Shown here piece after piece: positions 51,489 through 59,360 of a stretch of 64,000 nt of DNA. The notes beneath the pieces are model-generated. The model worked only from the letters and a program-made list of their open reading frames with translations. It had not been told where the DNA came from and searched no databases. A program made the position numbers and the translations under genes. Position 1 is the stretch's first letter. Each line of letters opens with the position of its first letter. The stretch comes from Mannheimia varigena (GTDB lineage: Bacteria; Pseudomonadota; Gammaproteobacteria; Enterobacterales; Pasteurellaceae). The stretch covers positions 1,612,001 to 1,676,000 of the forward strand of contig NZ_CP016226.1 of the NCBI RefSeq assembly GCF_013377235.1, written 5' to 3'.

Positions 51489-52397
51489 ATGACAACACAA
51501 CTCCCTAAAGACAGATTACGCATCGCAATGCAGAAAAAAGGTCGCCTGAGCCAAGAATGCAGCGATATTCTCAAACAGTGTGGTGTGAAAATTATTTGGA
51601 ACGATCAACGCCTGATTGCCTATTCGGAAAATATGCCGATTGAAATTCTGCGTGTGCGTGATGATGATATTCCGGGCTTGGTTTTTGATGGCGTGGTGGA
51701 TCTCGGTATTCTCGGCGAAAATGTGTTGGAGGAAGAAGAGCTCGGGCGTTTGGCAGCGGGTGAAAAAGTCGAATATAAAAAACTTCGCCAGTTCGATTTT
51801 GGCGGCTGCCGTTTGTCGCTGGCGATTGATCGAGATAAAGATTACAGTAGCGTAAAAGATTTAGAAAATGCCGTGATTGCCACCTCTTACCCGAATTTGC
51901 TCAAGCGTTATATGAAAGAGCAAGGCGTACCCTTTAAAAGCATTTTGCTGACAGGCTCGGTGGAAGTTGCTCCAGCCGCCGGCATTGCGACCGCCATTTG
52001 CGATTTAGTTTCCTCCGGTGCTACGCTTGAGGCGAACGGTTTGAAAGAGGTGGAAGTAATTTACCGCTCAACCGCTTGCTTAATTCAACGCCAAGAGCCG
52101 CTTTCAGCGGAAAAACAAGCCCTTGTGGATAAGTTACTCGCCCGCATTCAAGGCATTCAACAAGCCAGCGAATCAAAATACATTATGCTCCACGCTCCAA
52201 AAGACAAATTAGCCCAAATCACCGCATTATTGCCGGGGGTGGAAAACCCGACCATTCTCCCACTTGCCAACGACCAAACCCGGGTGGCAATGCACGTGGT
52301 AAGCCAAGAAAACCTGTTCTGGGAAACAATGGAACAGCTCAAAGAAATGGGGGCAAGTTCGGTGTTGGTTCTCCCAATTGAGAAGATGCTTGCATAA
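51489..52397 (+). CDS. hisG: ATP phosphoribosyltransferase
   Basis: A 302-residue long-form HisG that joins ATP and PRPP, the first step of histidine synthesis. Seen: LRIAMQKKGRLS at the N-terminus, the PRPP-binding ICDLVSSGATLEANGL block (about 165-182) and the C-terminal regulatory domain (about 225-300) that binds histidine for feedback inhibition. It is the first gene after the attenuator. Confidence 0.97.
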   Translation: MTTQLPKDRLRIAMQKKGRLSQECSDILKQCGVKIIWNDQRLIAYSENMPIEILRVRDDDIPGLVFDGVVDLGILGENVLEEEELGRLAAGEKVEYKKLRQFDFGGCRLSLAIDRDKDYSSVKDLENAVIATSYPNLLKRYMKEQGVPFKSILLTGSVEVAPAAGIATAICDLVSSGATLEANGLKEVEVIYRSTACLIQRQEPLSAEKQALVDKLLARIQGIQQASESKYIMLHAPKDKLAQITALLPGVENPTILPLANDQTRVAMHVVSQENLFWETMEQLKEMGASSVLVLPIEKMLA

Positions 52398-52401
52398 AAT
52401 C

Positions 52402-52429
52402 GTAGGGGCGAATTGCAATTTGCCCCTAC
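52402..52429 (+). repeat. REP-like hairpin with GTAG, hisG-hisD gap
   Basis: GTAGGGGC (52402-52409) pairs with GCCCCTAC (52422-52429), with inner AATT-GC-AATT. It has the same plan as 56093-56116 (GGGGCG-NNTT...TGCCC), with paired changes in the inner stem. Confidence 0.75.
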
Positions 52430-52469
52430 AAGGAAGATAACAATATAAACCCTACATAGGAATACCACA

Positions 52470-53753
52470 ATGCAAACCCTAATTTGGAACACCCTAACTG
52501 AACAAGAAAAACAAACCTATCTCGCACGCCCGGCTCAAGTGATTGGCGAGAGCGTGAAAGCGGCGGTTGATGAAATTAAAACGAATGTGCTGACTAACGG
52601 CGATAAAGCCTTGTTCGAGTTTGGCGAGAAATTCGATAAAGTGAAATTAGACAGCCTTGTCATTTCCAAAGCTCAAATTGAGCAAGCGGAAAGCCGTATT
52701 TCGCCGGAGCTGAAAAAAGCGATTCAAAATGCGAAAGCGAATATTGAAACCTTCCACAAGGCTCAACAAAATCAAGAAGTGGATATTGAAACCCAGCCCG
52801 GCGTGCGTTGCCAAGTGGTGACTCGCCCGATTAATGCGGTGGGGCTTTATATTCCGGGCGGTTCTGCACCACTGTTTTCAACGGTGTTAATGCTTGCTGT
52901 GCCGGCAAAAATCGCTGGTTGTAAGAAAATTGTGCTTTGCTCGCCGCCGCCGATTGCAGATGAAATTCTCTACACCGCCAATTTGTGCGGCGTGGAAACC
53001 ATCTATGCGGTGGGTGGAGCTCAGGCGATTATCGCAATGGCGAACGGCACGGAAACGGTGCAGAAAGTGGATAAAATCTTCGGACCGGGTAATGCTTTTG
53101 TGACGGAAGCGAAGCGTCAAGTGGTGCAATCCGGCACTGCGATTGATATGCCGGCAGGCCCAAGCGAAGTGTTGGTGATTGCCGATGGCAGTGCCGATCC
53201 GGCTTTTGTGGCGAGCGATTTGCTCTCTCAAGCGGAACATGGGGCGGATTCGCAGGTGATTTTAGTTACTCCGAGCGAAACTTTAGCCAAAGCGGTGGAT
53301 GCCGAGCTGGAAAAACAGGTAGCGGTGCTGCCTCGTGGCGAAACGGCACGCAAAGCCCTCTCCCATAGTCGCACCTTTATTGCCGAAAATCTGCAACAAG
53401 CGGTCGAAATTAGCAATCAATATGCACCCGAGCATTTGATTGTGCAGACGGAAAACGCCCGTGCATTGTTGGCAGATTTGGATAACGCAGGCTCAATTTT
53501 CTTGGGGGCGTACTCACCGGAAAGTATGGGCGATTACGCCAGCGGCACCAACCACGTTCTGCCGACTTACGGTTACACCAAAACCTGCTCCAGCCTAGGC
53601 TTGGCGGATTTCAGCAAGCGAATGACGGTGCAAGAACTGACATTAGTAGGGTTTAATGCTCTTGCCTCATCAGTAATGGCGATGGCAGAAGCAGAGCAGC
53701 TGGATGCTCATAAGCAGGCGGTGGCAATTAGATTAGCCAAATTAGATACCTAG
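52470..53753 (+). CDS. hisD: Histidinol dehydrogenase
   Basis: A 427-residue zinc enzyme oxidising histidinol to histidine in two NAD+-dependent steps. Seen: GLYIPGGSAPLFSTV (about 128-142), GGAQAIIAMANGTE, the metal and catalytic residues in LLSQAEHGADSQ and PEHLIVQTENA, and SGTNHVLPTYGYT. The TAG stop lies inside the first arm of the hairpin at 53749-53769. Confidence 0.97.
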   Translation: MQTLIWNTLTEQEKQTYLARPAQVIGESVKAAVDEIKTNVLTNGDKALFEFGEKFDKVKLDSLVISKAQIEQAESRISPELKKAIQNAKANIETFHKAQQNQEVDIETQPGVRCQVVTRPINAVGLYIPGGSAPLFSTVLMLAVPAKIAGCKKIVLCSPPPIADEILYTANLCGVETIYAVGGAQAIIAMANGTETVQKVDKIFGPGNAFVTEAKRQVVQSGTAIDMPAGPSEVLVIADGSADPAFVASDLLSQAEHGADSQVILVTPSETLAKAVDAELEKQVAVLPRGETARKALSHSRTFIAENLQQAVEISNQYAPEHLIVQTENARALLADLDNAGSIFLGAYSPESMGDYASGTNHVLPTYGYTKTCSSLGLADFSKRMTVQELTLVGFNALASSVMAMAEAEQLDAHKQAVAIRLAKLDT

Positions 53754-53769
53754 TACGATCCGTGCTAGG
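53749..53769 (+). repeat. CTAG-containing hairpin at the end of hisD
   Basis: CCTAGTACG (53749-53757), loop ATC, CGTGCTAGG (53761-53769): a 9-bp stem with one G-T pair that overlaps the hisD stop codon. CCTAG/CTAGG ends are shared with hairpins at 54868, 58014 and 58569. Confidence 0.7.
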
Positions 53770-53812
53770 CTGAATAATCCCACAGGCTTTTATAGAATGT
53801 AAGGAAAAGAAT

Positions 53813-54865
53813 ATGATAATCACACAACTCTCCAGAAAAAACATTCAGGCTTTGACCCCATACCAATCCGCCCGTCGATTGGGCGGCAGTGGCGATGTGT
53901 GGCTGAATGCCAATGAATATGCAGTTTCACCAAGCTTTGATTTAACCGACCGCACTTTTAACCGCTACCCCGAGCCACAGCCGCAGGCAGTGATAGAAGG
54001 CTACGCCCGTTACGCCGGCGTTCAGCCCGAAAACGTGCTGGTTTCCCGTGGCGGTGATGAGAGCATTGAGCTGATTATTCGTGCTTTTTGCGAGCCGAGC
54101 GACAGCATTCTTTATTTTCCGCCGACCTACGGAATGTACGCAGTGAGTGCCGATACTTGCGGCATTGCGACCAAAACCGTGCCACTGACCGCCGATTTTC
54201 AGCTTGATTTACCACAAATCCAAGCCAATTTGGATGGTGTGAAAGTGGTGTTCGTGTGCAGCCCAAACAACCCGACAGGCAACCTAATCAAGCGGTCGGA
54301 TTTGCTCGAACTTTTGCAAATGACCGAAGGCAAAGCGATTGTGGTAGTGGATGAAGCCTATATTGAGTTTTGCCCAGAGGCGAGCTTGGTTAATGAGCTA
54401 AAAAACTTCCCGCATTTGGCGATTATCCGTACCCTTTCCAAAGCCTTTGCCTTGGCTGGCTTGCGTTGTGGTTTTACTCTTGCAAATGCGGAACTGATTG
54501 GCGTGCTACAAAAAGTTATTGCCCCCTATCCGCTACCTGTACCAGTGTCCGACATCGCCGCCCAAGCCCTTTCCCAAAAAGGCATTGAGCAAATGCGTGA
54601 GCGAGTGGCGGAAGTGATTACTTTGCGTGCTGAATTGCAAAAAAATCTCGAAAATTTACCGCTTGTAGAAAAAGTTTTTGAGAGCGAGGCAAACTATCTG
54701 CTATTCAAATGCCAAGACGGGCAGAAAGTGTTTAAAGTTCTTTGGGAACAGGGGATTATTTTGCGGGATCAGCACAAGGCACTTGGACTGGCGGATTGTA
54801 TCAGGATTACGGTGGGGACTGCCGAAGAAAATCAAAGAGTGATTGACGCAATTCGTCAATTGTAA
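53813..54865 (+). CDS. hisC: Histidinol-phosphate aminotransferase
   Basis: A 350-residue class II PLP aminotransferase, converting imidazole-acetol phosphate to histidinol phosphate. Seen: WLNANEYAVSP near residue 25, SRGGDESIELIIRAF, the SPNNPTGNL loop, VVVDEAYIEF and the PLP lysine in TLSKAFALAGLRCGF (about 210). It resembles the E. coli HisC (HisC1) subtype. Confidence 0.96.
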   Translation: MIITQLSRKNIQALTPYQSARRLGGSGDVWLNANEYAVSPSFDLTDRTFNRYPEPQPQAVIEGYARYAGVQPENVLVSRGGDESIELIIRAFCEPSDSILYFPPTYGMYAVSADTCGIATKTVPLTADFQLDLPQIQANLDGVKVVFVCSPNNPTGNLIKRSDLLELLQMTEGKAIVVVDEAYIEFCPEASLVNELKNFPHLAIIRTLSKAFALAGLRCGFTLANAELIGVLQKVIAPYPLPVPVSDIAAQALSQKGIEQMRERVAEVITLRAELQKNLENLPLVEKVFESEANYLLFKCQDGQKVFKVLWEQGIILRDQHKALGLADCIRITVGTAEENQRVIDAIRQL

Positions 54866-54867
54866 TA

Positions 54868-54980
54868 CTTAGGACGAGCTGTCCTAGGCTAAAAAGCTCA
54901 GCCGCTTTGCGGCTGATGGCACAGATATATAGAGCCACAAAGTGGCTCAGATTAAGTAGCCCCACACGGCTCATGTGGGG
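54868..54980 (+). repeat. Array of four hairpins in the hisC-hisB gap
   Basis: Four consecutive stems occur: CTTAGGAC/GTCCTAGG (54868-54888), CAGCCGC/GCGGCTG (54899-54915), GAGCCAC/GTGGCTC (54932-54948) and CCCCACA/TGTGGGG (54960-54980), the last directly preceded by GTAG (54956-54959). Four hairpins in 113 bases between cotranscribed genes is the picture of a REP cluster (BIME). Confidence 0.75.
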
Positions 54981-54998
54981 AAAATATAGGAGAACAAA

Positions 54999-56087
54999 AT
55001 GCAACCAACTTTATTCATCGACCGTGACGGCACGTTAATTGACGAGCCGAAAACTGATTTCCAAATCGACAGTTTGGAAAAACTCAAATTCGAGAAGAAC
55101 GTAATTCCCGCCCTGCTCAAACTCAAAAGCAAATACCGTTTTGTGATGGTGTCGAACCAAGACGGCTTAGGCACGAGTTCGTTTCCGCAGGAAGATTTCG
55201 ACAAGCCGCACAACGCAATGATGGCATTATTCAACTCGCAAGGCATTGAATTTGATGATGTGTTGATTTGTCCGCACAAGCCCGAAGACGGCTGCGACTG
55301 CCGTAAACCGCACACCAAATTGCTGCAAAAATACATCGACCGCCAACTGTTTGACCCTGCCAACAGCTTTGTGATTGGCGACCGTGCGACCGATGTGCAA
55401 CTGGCGGAGAACTTGGGTATTCGTGCTCTTCAATATCACCCTGAAAAGCTGAATTGGGATTTAATCACCGAAAAACTGCTGAATGAGCCCGTAACCAACA
55501 TCGGCGACCGCACGCCACGTTATGCGATCGTTGAGCGTAAAACCAAAGAAACAGATATCAAAGTGCAAGTCTGGCTGGACGAAACAGGGGCGAACGAAAT
55601 CAGCACAGGCGTGGGCTTTTTCGACCATATGCTCGACCAAATCGCTACCCACGGCGGTTTCCGTATGAACATCACCACCAAAGGCGATTTATGGATTGAC
55701 GAACACCATACCGTCGAAGACACCGCCCTCGCCCTCGGCACTGCCCTCAAACAAGCGATTGGCGACAAACGCGGCATCGCCCGTTTCGGCTTTGTGTTGC
55801 CGATGGACGAATGTAAAGCGGAATGTACAATGGATTTATCAGGTCGCCCATTCATCAAGTTCAAAGCTGATTTCAAACGTGACAACGTGGGCGATTTCAG
55901 CACTGAATTGACCGAACACTTCTTCCAATCCATCGCTTTCACCCTACTCGCCACCCTGCACATCAAAGCCAAGGGCGACAACGACCACCACAAAATCGAA
56001 AGCTTGTTTAAAGTGTTTGGACGCACGCTTAGACAGTGTATTCGTATTGAAGGGAATGAGTTGCCGAGCAGTAAGGGTGTTTTATAA
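54999..56087 (+). CDS. hisB: Bifunctional histidinol-phosphatase / imidazoleglycerol-phosphate dehydratase
   Basis: A 362-residue fusion. The N-terminal HAD phosphatase (about 1-165) has the nucleophile motif FIDRDGT with Asp8 and Asp10 and a zinc-binding loop CPHKPEDGCDC. The C-terminal dehydratase (about 172-362) shows GVGFFDHMLDQIATHGGF, DEHHTVEDTAL and DNDHHKIESLFK, the histidine-rich manganese sites. It is the enteric-type fused HisB. Confidence 0.97.
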   Translation: MQPTLFIDRDGTLIDEPKTDFQIDSLEKLKFEKNVIPALLKLKSKYRFVMVSNQDGLGTSSFPQEDFDKPHNAMMALFNSQGIEFDDVLICPHKPEDGCDCRKPHTKLLQKYIDRQLFDPANSFVIGDRATDVQLAENLGIRALQYHPEKLNWDLITEKLLNEPVTNIGDRTPRYAIVERKTKETDIKVQVWLDETGANEISTGVGFFDHMLDQIATHGGFRMNITTKGDLWIDEHHTVEDTALALGTALKQAIGDKRGIARFGFVLPMDECKAECTMDLSGRPFIKFKADFKRDNVGDFSTELTEHFFQSIAFTLLATLHIKAKGDNDHHKIESLFKVFGRTLRQCIRIEGNELPSSKGVL

Positions 56088-56092
56088 TCACC

Positions 56093-56116
56093 GTAGGGGC
56101 GGGTTTTAACCTGCCC
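56093..56116 (+). repeat. REP-like hairpin with GTAG, hisB-orf gap
   Basis: GTAG (56093-56096) is followed by GGGCGGGTT-TT-AACCTGCCC (56097-56116), including a G-T pair at the same place as in 52402-52429. Confidence 0.75.
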
Positions 56117-56117
56117 G

Positions 56118-56165
56118 AAAGTGCGGTCAAAATTTGCAAATTTTTTTAGAACTTAGACCGCTTGT
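56118..56165. repeat. Mixed uptake-signal pair
   Basis: The left arm is the Hin-type core AAAGTGCGGTC (56118-56128) and the right arm the Apl-type GACCGCTTGT (56156-56165). The arms pair through A/T-rich sequence. Confidence 0.7.
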
Positions 56166-56190
56166 TATATCGCATGTATAAGGGAAAAAA

Positions 56191-57369
56191 ATGATAACGA
56201 AAGAAAAGTTAAAACATAAATTTAATCAGCTTAATGTTTATGGTCGTACAGAAGATGGAGCTGAAGAATCTCATAGGATTGACTTATGTTGTATAGCAAT
56301 AAATATTCTAATTTATTTGGCTGATAAAAGAGAATCCATACTTCCGTATTCATTTGAAAAATTTGGGCAAGCATTAGAAAGATATTTAGATAGTGATAGC
56401 CATTTAACGGATGATGTTTCTTATTTAATTTGTGCATCTTTTTTAAAGGAGTATTATCTTTGTAGGACAAAAATTGATACTAAGGATGTAGAATCTTCGG
56501 ATGTATATAGAATTTGGGATGATTTTAAAGAACTGACAATACCAATCTCAGATAAAAATCCAATATTTAATAACGAATTTTATAAAGAGTTGAAAAGAGA
56601 TGATACTTTTCTAGATTCTATCTACTTTTGTTTATCTATACAAAATTCTAAAAGCAATGAACTAAAAGAAAAGCGTATGTTATATATAAAGGAACTGGAA
56701 ACTAAATTTAACTCTTTAAATAGAACACTAGATGAAAATAAACAATCATTAGATATGGCTATAGAAGATTTTTCACATAAAATTGAAAAAACTTATAGTG
56801 ATACTGATGCTCTATCAAAAAAATTAGATGGATATAAAACAGCATTTAATTTTGTTGGATTATATGATGGTTTTAATAGTTTATCAGAGATTAAAAATAA
56901 ACAGAAAAATAATACTTTTTGGTTTTCGATTTTTCTAGGAAGTGTGTTGGTTGTGTTGCCATTGGTATTAATATTATTTCATGAGTCAATTGGATATTTT
57001 TTTACAGATATAAAATTTGAATTAAATACATTCAAAATTACCCATGAGTTTAACTGGGTTAGAATGTTGCCTGTATTTGGTGTTGAGTTAATTCTACTTT
57101 ATTTTTTTAGAATTGTTTTAAATAGATTGCATGTATTACAAACTGAGATCGTACAAATTGAGTTAAGAAAATCATTATGTCAGTTTATTCAAAATTATGC
57201 TAAATATGCGAAAGAAATCAGAACATTAGAAGATAACAAAGAAGTGAATATTCTAGATAAGTTTGAAAATATTATATTTAGTAATATTTTGTCTAATTCA
57301 GATAAAGTGCCAAGTACATTTGATGGTTTAGAACAATTATCTAATTTCATAAAAGAATTTAAAAAATAA
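56191..57369 (+). CDS. Unknown two-TM coiled-coil protein inserted in the his operon
   Basis: A 392-residue protein I do not recognise. Residues 1-150 are soluble and helical with scattered cysteines. Residues about 155-215 look like a coiled coil (KELETKFNSLNRTLDENKQ). A GYKTAFNFVGLYDGFNSL stretch (about 214-231) precedes two hydrophobic segments, about 243-264 and 289-311, then a charged C-terminal tail. The codon and base composition is visibly more AT-rich than the flanking his genes, suggesting transfer. It lies 11 bp upstream of hisH in the operon strand. The layout (cytoplasmic sensor-like part, coiled coil, paired TM) resembles some membrane-acting phage-defence proteins, but this is only a structural analogy. 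Confidence 0.75.
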   Translation: MITKEKLKHKFNQLNVYGRTEDGAEESHRIDLCCIAINILIYLADKRESILPYSFEKFGQALERYLDSDSHLTDDVSYLICASFLKEYYLCRTKIDTKDVESSDVYRIWDDFKELTIPISDKNPIFNNEFYKELKRDDTFLDSIYFCLSIQNSKSNELKEKRMLYIKELETKFNSLNRTLDENKQSLDMAIEDFSHKIEKTYSDTDALSKKLDGYKTAFNFVGLYDGFNSLSEIKNKQKNNTFWFSIFLGSVLVVLPLVLILFHESIGYFFTDIKFELNTFKITHEFNWVRMLPVFGVELILLYFFRIVLNRLHVLQTEIVQIELRKSLCQFIQNYAKYAKEIRTLEDNKEVNILDKFENIIFSNILSNSDKVPSTFDGLEQLSNFIKEFKK

Positions 57370-57380
57370 CAGGAAGCTAA

Positions 57381-57974
57381 ATGACCAACTTAACCATCAT
57401 CGACACAGGCTGTGCCAACCTGTCTTCGGTCAAATTTGCGTTTGACCGCCTTGGCATTCAAGCTGAGATCTCCCGTGATCTCAACAAAATCCAATCCGCC
57501 GATAAACTGCTACTACCCGGTGTGGGAACGGCAATCGCAGCGATGAAAAACCTGCACGATCGCAAGCTGATTGAAACGATTCAAAACGCCAAGCAACCCA
57601 TGCTCGGCATCTGCTTGGGAATGCAGCTGATGACTGAATTTTCCAGCGAAGGCGATGTAGCAACGCTTGGCTTAATGAGCGGCAACACCGAGCGCTTGCC
57701 AAACACTGGCTTGCCGCTGCCGCATATGGGTTGGAACAAGGTCAATTACGCCAAAGATCACCCGCTTTTCCACGGCATTGAGCAAGGTAGCCATTTCTAT
57801 TTTGTGCATAGTTTTAGCGTGTTGCCGAACGAAAACACCATCGCCACTTGTAATTACGGCGTGGATTTCTCGGCAGCGATTGCGAGCCGTAATTTCTACG
57901 GCGTACAGTTCCACCCTGAGCGTTCCGGGGCGGCAGGGGCGAAATTGCTGCGGAATTTTGTGGAGAATATCTAA
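57381..57974 (+). CDS. hisH: Imidazole glycerol phosphate synthase, glutaminase subunit
   Basis: A 197-residue class I glutamine amidotransferase supplying ammonia to HisF. The triad is present: Cys78 in GICLGMQLM, and His and Glu in FHPERSG near residue 178. Seen also: LLLPGVGTA and PHMGWNKV. An AGGA site in the short gap after the unknown gene serves as its ribosome site. Confidence 0.97.
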   Translation: MTNLTIIDTGCANLSSVKFAFDRLGIQAEISRDLNKIQSADKLLLPGVGTAIAAMKNLHDRKLIETIQNAKQPMLGICLGMQLMTEFSSEGDVATLGLMSGNTERLPNTGLPLPHMGWNKVNYAKDHPLFHGIEQGSHFYFVHSFSVLPNENTIATCNYGVDFSAAIASRNFYGVQFHPERSGAAGAKLLRNFVENI

Positions 57975-57996
57975 TTTTGTGATCTTGCTCGAAAAA
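57975..57996 (+). promoter_or_regulatory. CRP-like site upstream of the IS200-like transposase
   Basis: TTTTGTGA-TCTTGC-TCGAAAAA, 22 bp, directly after the hisH stop. It resembles the radC site (8445-8466) at all but four positions and carries the TGTGA half-site of a canonical CRP site. It lies about 88 bp upstream of the transposase gene. Confidence 0.5.
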
Positions 57997-58013
57997 TCGG
58001 AGTCTGTCTCTTG

Positions 58014-58592
58014 CCTAGGGTAACTAGTTACCCTAGGTTAAGCATAGTGTAGCCCCATTGGGGCTAATACGAAGGAGGCTGCGATGAGCTACACTCGTTT
58101 GATTTACCATATTATTTTTCGCACGAAACACGGTGTTTATGCCATTAACGAGGCACACGAAGCGTTGTTGTATCGTTATATTTGGGGATTTGTTCGGGAT
58201 CATAATTCAATACTACACCGTATAAATGGAATGCCGGATCATCTACATTTATTGGTTGAAATTCATCAAAGTATTTCGGTGGCGGAATTTGTGGGGAAAT
58301 TAAAACGAACCAGCCATCTGTTTTTGGATAAACATAAGGATCTCTTTCCTGATTTTAGCGAATGGTCTGTCGGATATTGTGCTTTAAGCTATTGTGAGCG
58401 AGATAAACAGAAAATTGTCAATTATATTAAGAAGCAAAAAGAGCATCACAAAACGCACACGTTCAAATACGAAATAAAAATGCTGTTAGCTGAAACAGGC
58501 ATCGAAATTAACAACGAATTTTTTGATAAACACATTTAACTGTCCCGAAGGGACAGCATTATACTTAACCTAGGGTAACTTGTTACCCTAGG
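58014..58592 (+). mobile_element. IS200-like / REP-associated transposase unit
   Basis: A 579-bp unit bounded by two 24-bp palindromes (58014-58037 and 58569-58592) that differ at one base. Each begins CCTAGGGTAAC and ends GTTACCCTAGG. Inside are GTAG (58049-58052) leading into AGCCCC-ATT-GGGGCT (58051-58065), the transposase gene, and CTGTCCC-GAA-GGGACAG (58540-58556). Hairpins near both ends with a lone Y1 transposase fit a minimal IS200-type element. Alternatively it is a domesticated RAYT flanked by its REPs. Confidence 0.75.
58084..58539 (+). CDS. tnpA: IS200/IS605-family Y1 transposase (RAYT-like)
   Basis: A 151-residue HUH single-strand transposase. The metal-binding HUH pair is His53 and His55 in MPDHLHLLVE. 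The catalytic tyrosine is Tyr114 in VNYIKKQ, matching the family's Y-I-x-x-Q signature. The length is normal for IS200 TnpA and the frame is intact, with a strong AAGGAGG site. It sits in the his operon on the coding strand between hisH and hisA, so it is cotranscribed with them. Such enzymes act on single-stranded hairpin substrates. Confidence 0.9.
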   Translation: MSYTRLIYHIIFRTKHGVYAINEAHEALLYRYIWGFVRDHNSILHRINGMPDHLHLLVEIHQSISVAEFVGKLKRTSHLFLDKHKDLFPDFSEWSVGYCALSYCERDKQKIVNYIKKQKEHHKTHTFKYEIKMLLAETGIEINNEFFDKHI

Positions 58593-58610
58593 GAATAAAG
58601 GAAAAAACAT

Positions 58611-59360
58611 ATGCAAAAATCCATCATTATCCCAGCCCTCGATCTTATTGATGGGCAAGTTGTTCGCCTACATCAAGGCGATTATGCCAAACAGACCACC
58701 TACACCGATGACCCAATCGCCCAATTTGCCGACTATCTGGCACAGGGGGCGGAGCAGCTGCATTTGGTCGATTTGACCGGAGCGAAAGACCCAGCCAAAC
58801 GCCAGACTGCCTTAATCGGCAAAATTATCAATGCCACCAACTGCAAAATCCAAGTCGGCGGTGGCATTCGCAGCGAGCAAGATGTAGCGGATTTACTGGC
58901 GGTTGGAGCGAACCGTGTGGTGATTGGCTCGACAGCGGTCAAACAGCCTGAAATGGTTAAAGGCTGGTTTAAAAAATATGGGGCGGAGAAATTCGTGCTT
59001 GCCCTTGATGTGAATATCGATGCAAGCGGTCAAAAAATCATTGCCATTAGCGGTTGGCAAGAGGCGAGTGGTGTATCGCTTGAAGCCTTGATTGAGGATT
59101 TTTCCGCAGTCGGCTTGCAGCATGTGCTTTGCACCGACATCTCTCGGGACGGCACGCTGGCTGGCTCAAATGTGGATTTGTACAAAGAAATTTGTGCCAA
59201 ATATCCCGAAATCCAGTTCCAATCCTCAGGCGGTATCGGCTCGCTTGCTGACATCGAGGCGTTAAAAGGCACAGGCGTGGCGGGCGTGATCGTTGGGCGT
59301 GCGTTGTTAGAGGGTAAATTTAGCGTAGCGGAGGCAATCGAATGTTGGCAAAACGGATAA
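58611..59360 (+). CDS. hisA: ProFAR isomerase
   Basis: A 249-residue TIM-barrel enzyme, 1-(5-phosphoribosyl)-5-[(5-phosphoribosylamino)methylideneamino]imidazole-4-carboxamide isomerase. The catalytic aspartates are in PALDLIDGQVVRLHQGDY (N-terminus) and LALDVN/CTDISRDGTLAG. Phosphate loops VGGGIRSE and SGGIGSL are present. Its 3' end overlaps hisF by 19 bp. Confidence 0.97.
   Translation: MQKSIIIPALDLIDGQVVRLHQGDYAKQTTYTDDPIAQFADYLAQGAEQLHLVDLTGAKDPAKRQTALIGKIINATNCKIQVGGGIRSEQDVADLLAVGANRVVIGSTAVKQPEMVKGWFKKYGAEKFVLALDVNIDASGQKIIAISGWQEASGVSLEALIEDFSAVGLQHVLCTDISRDGTLAGSNVDLYKEICAKYPEIQFQSSGGIGSLADIEALKGTGVAGVIVGRALLEGKFSVAEAIECWQNG

Noticed and set aside
52887..53240. Minus-strand frame within hisD with histidine-rich translation
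   Set aside because: It is entirely inside hisD, lacks a start signal, and its residue bias follows from the complementary codons.
55520..56026. 168-codon minus-strand frame inside hisB
   Set aside because: It overlaps a strongly conserved gene and resembles no protein family.
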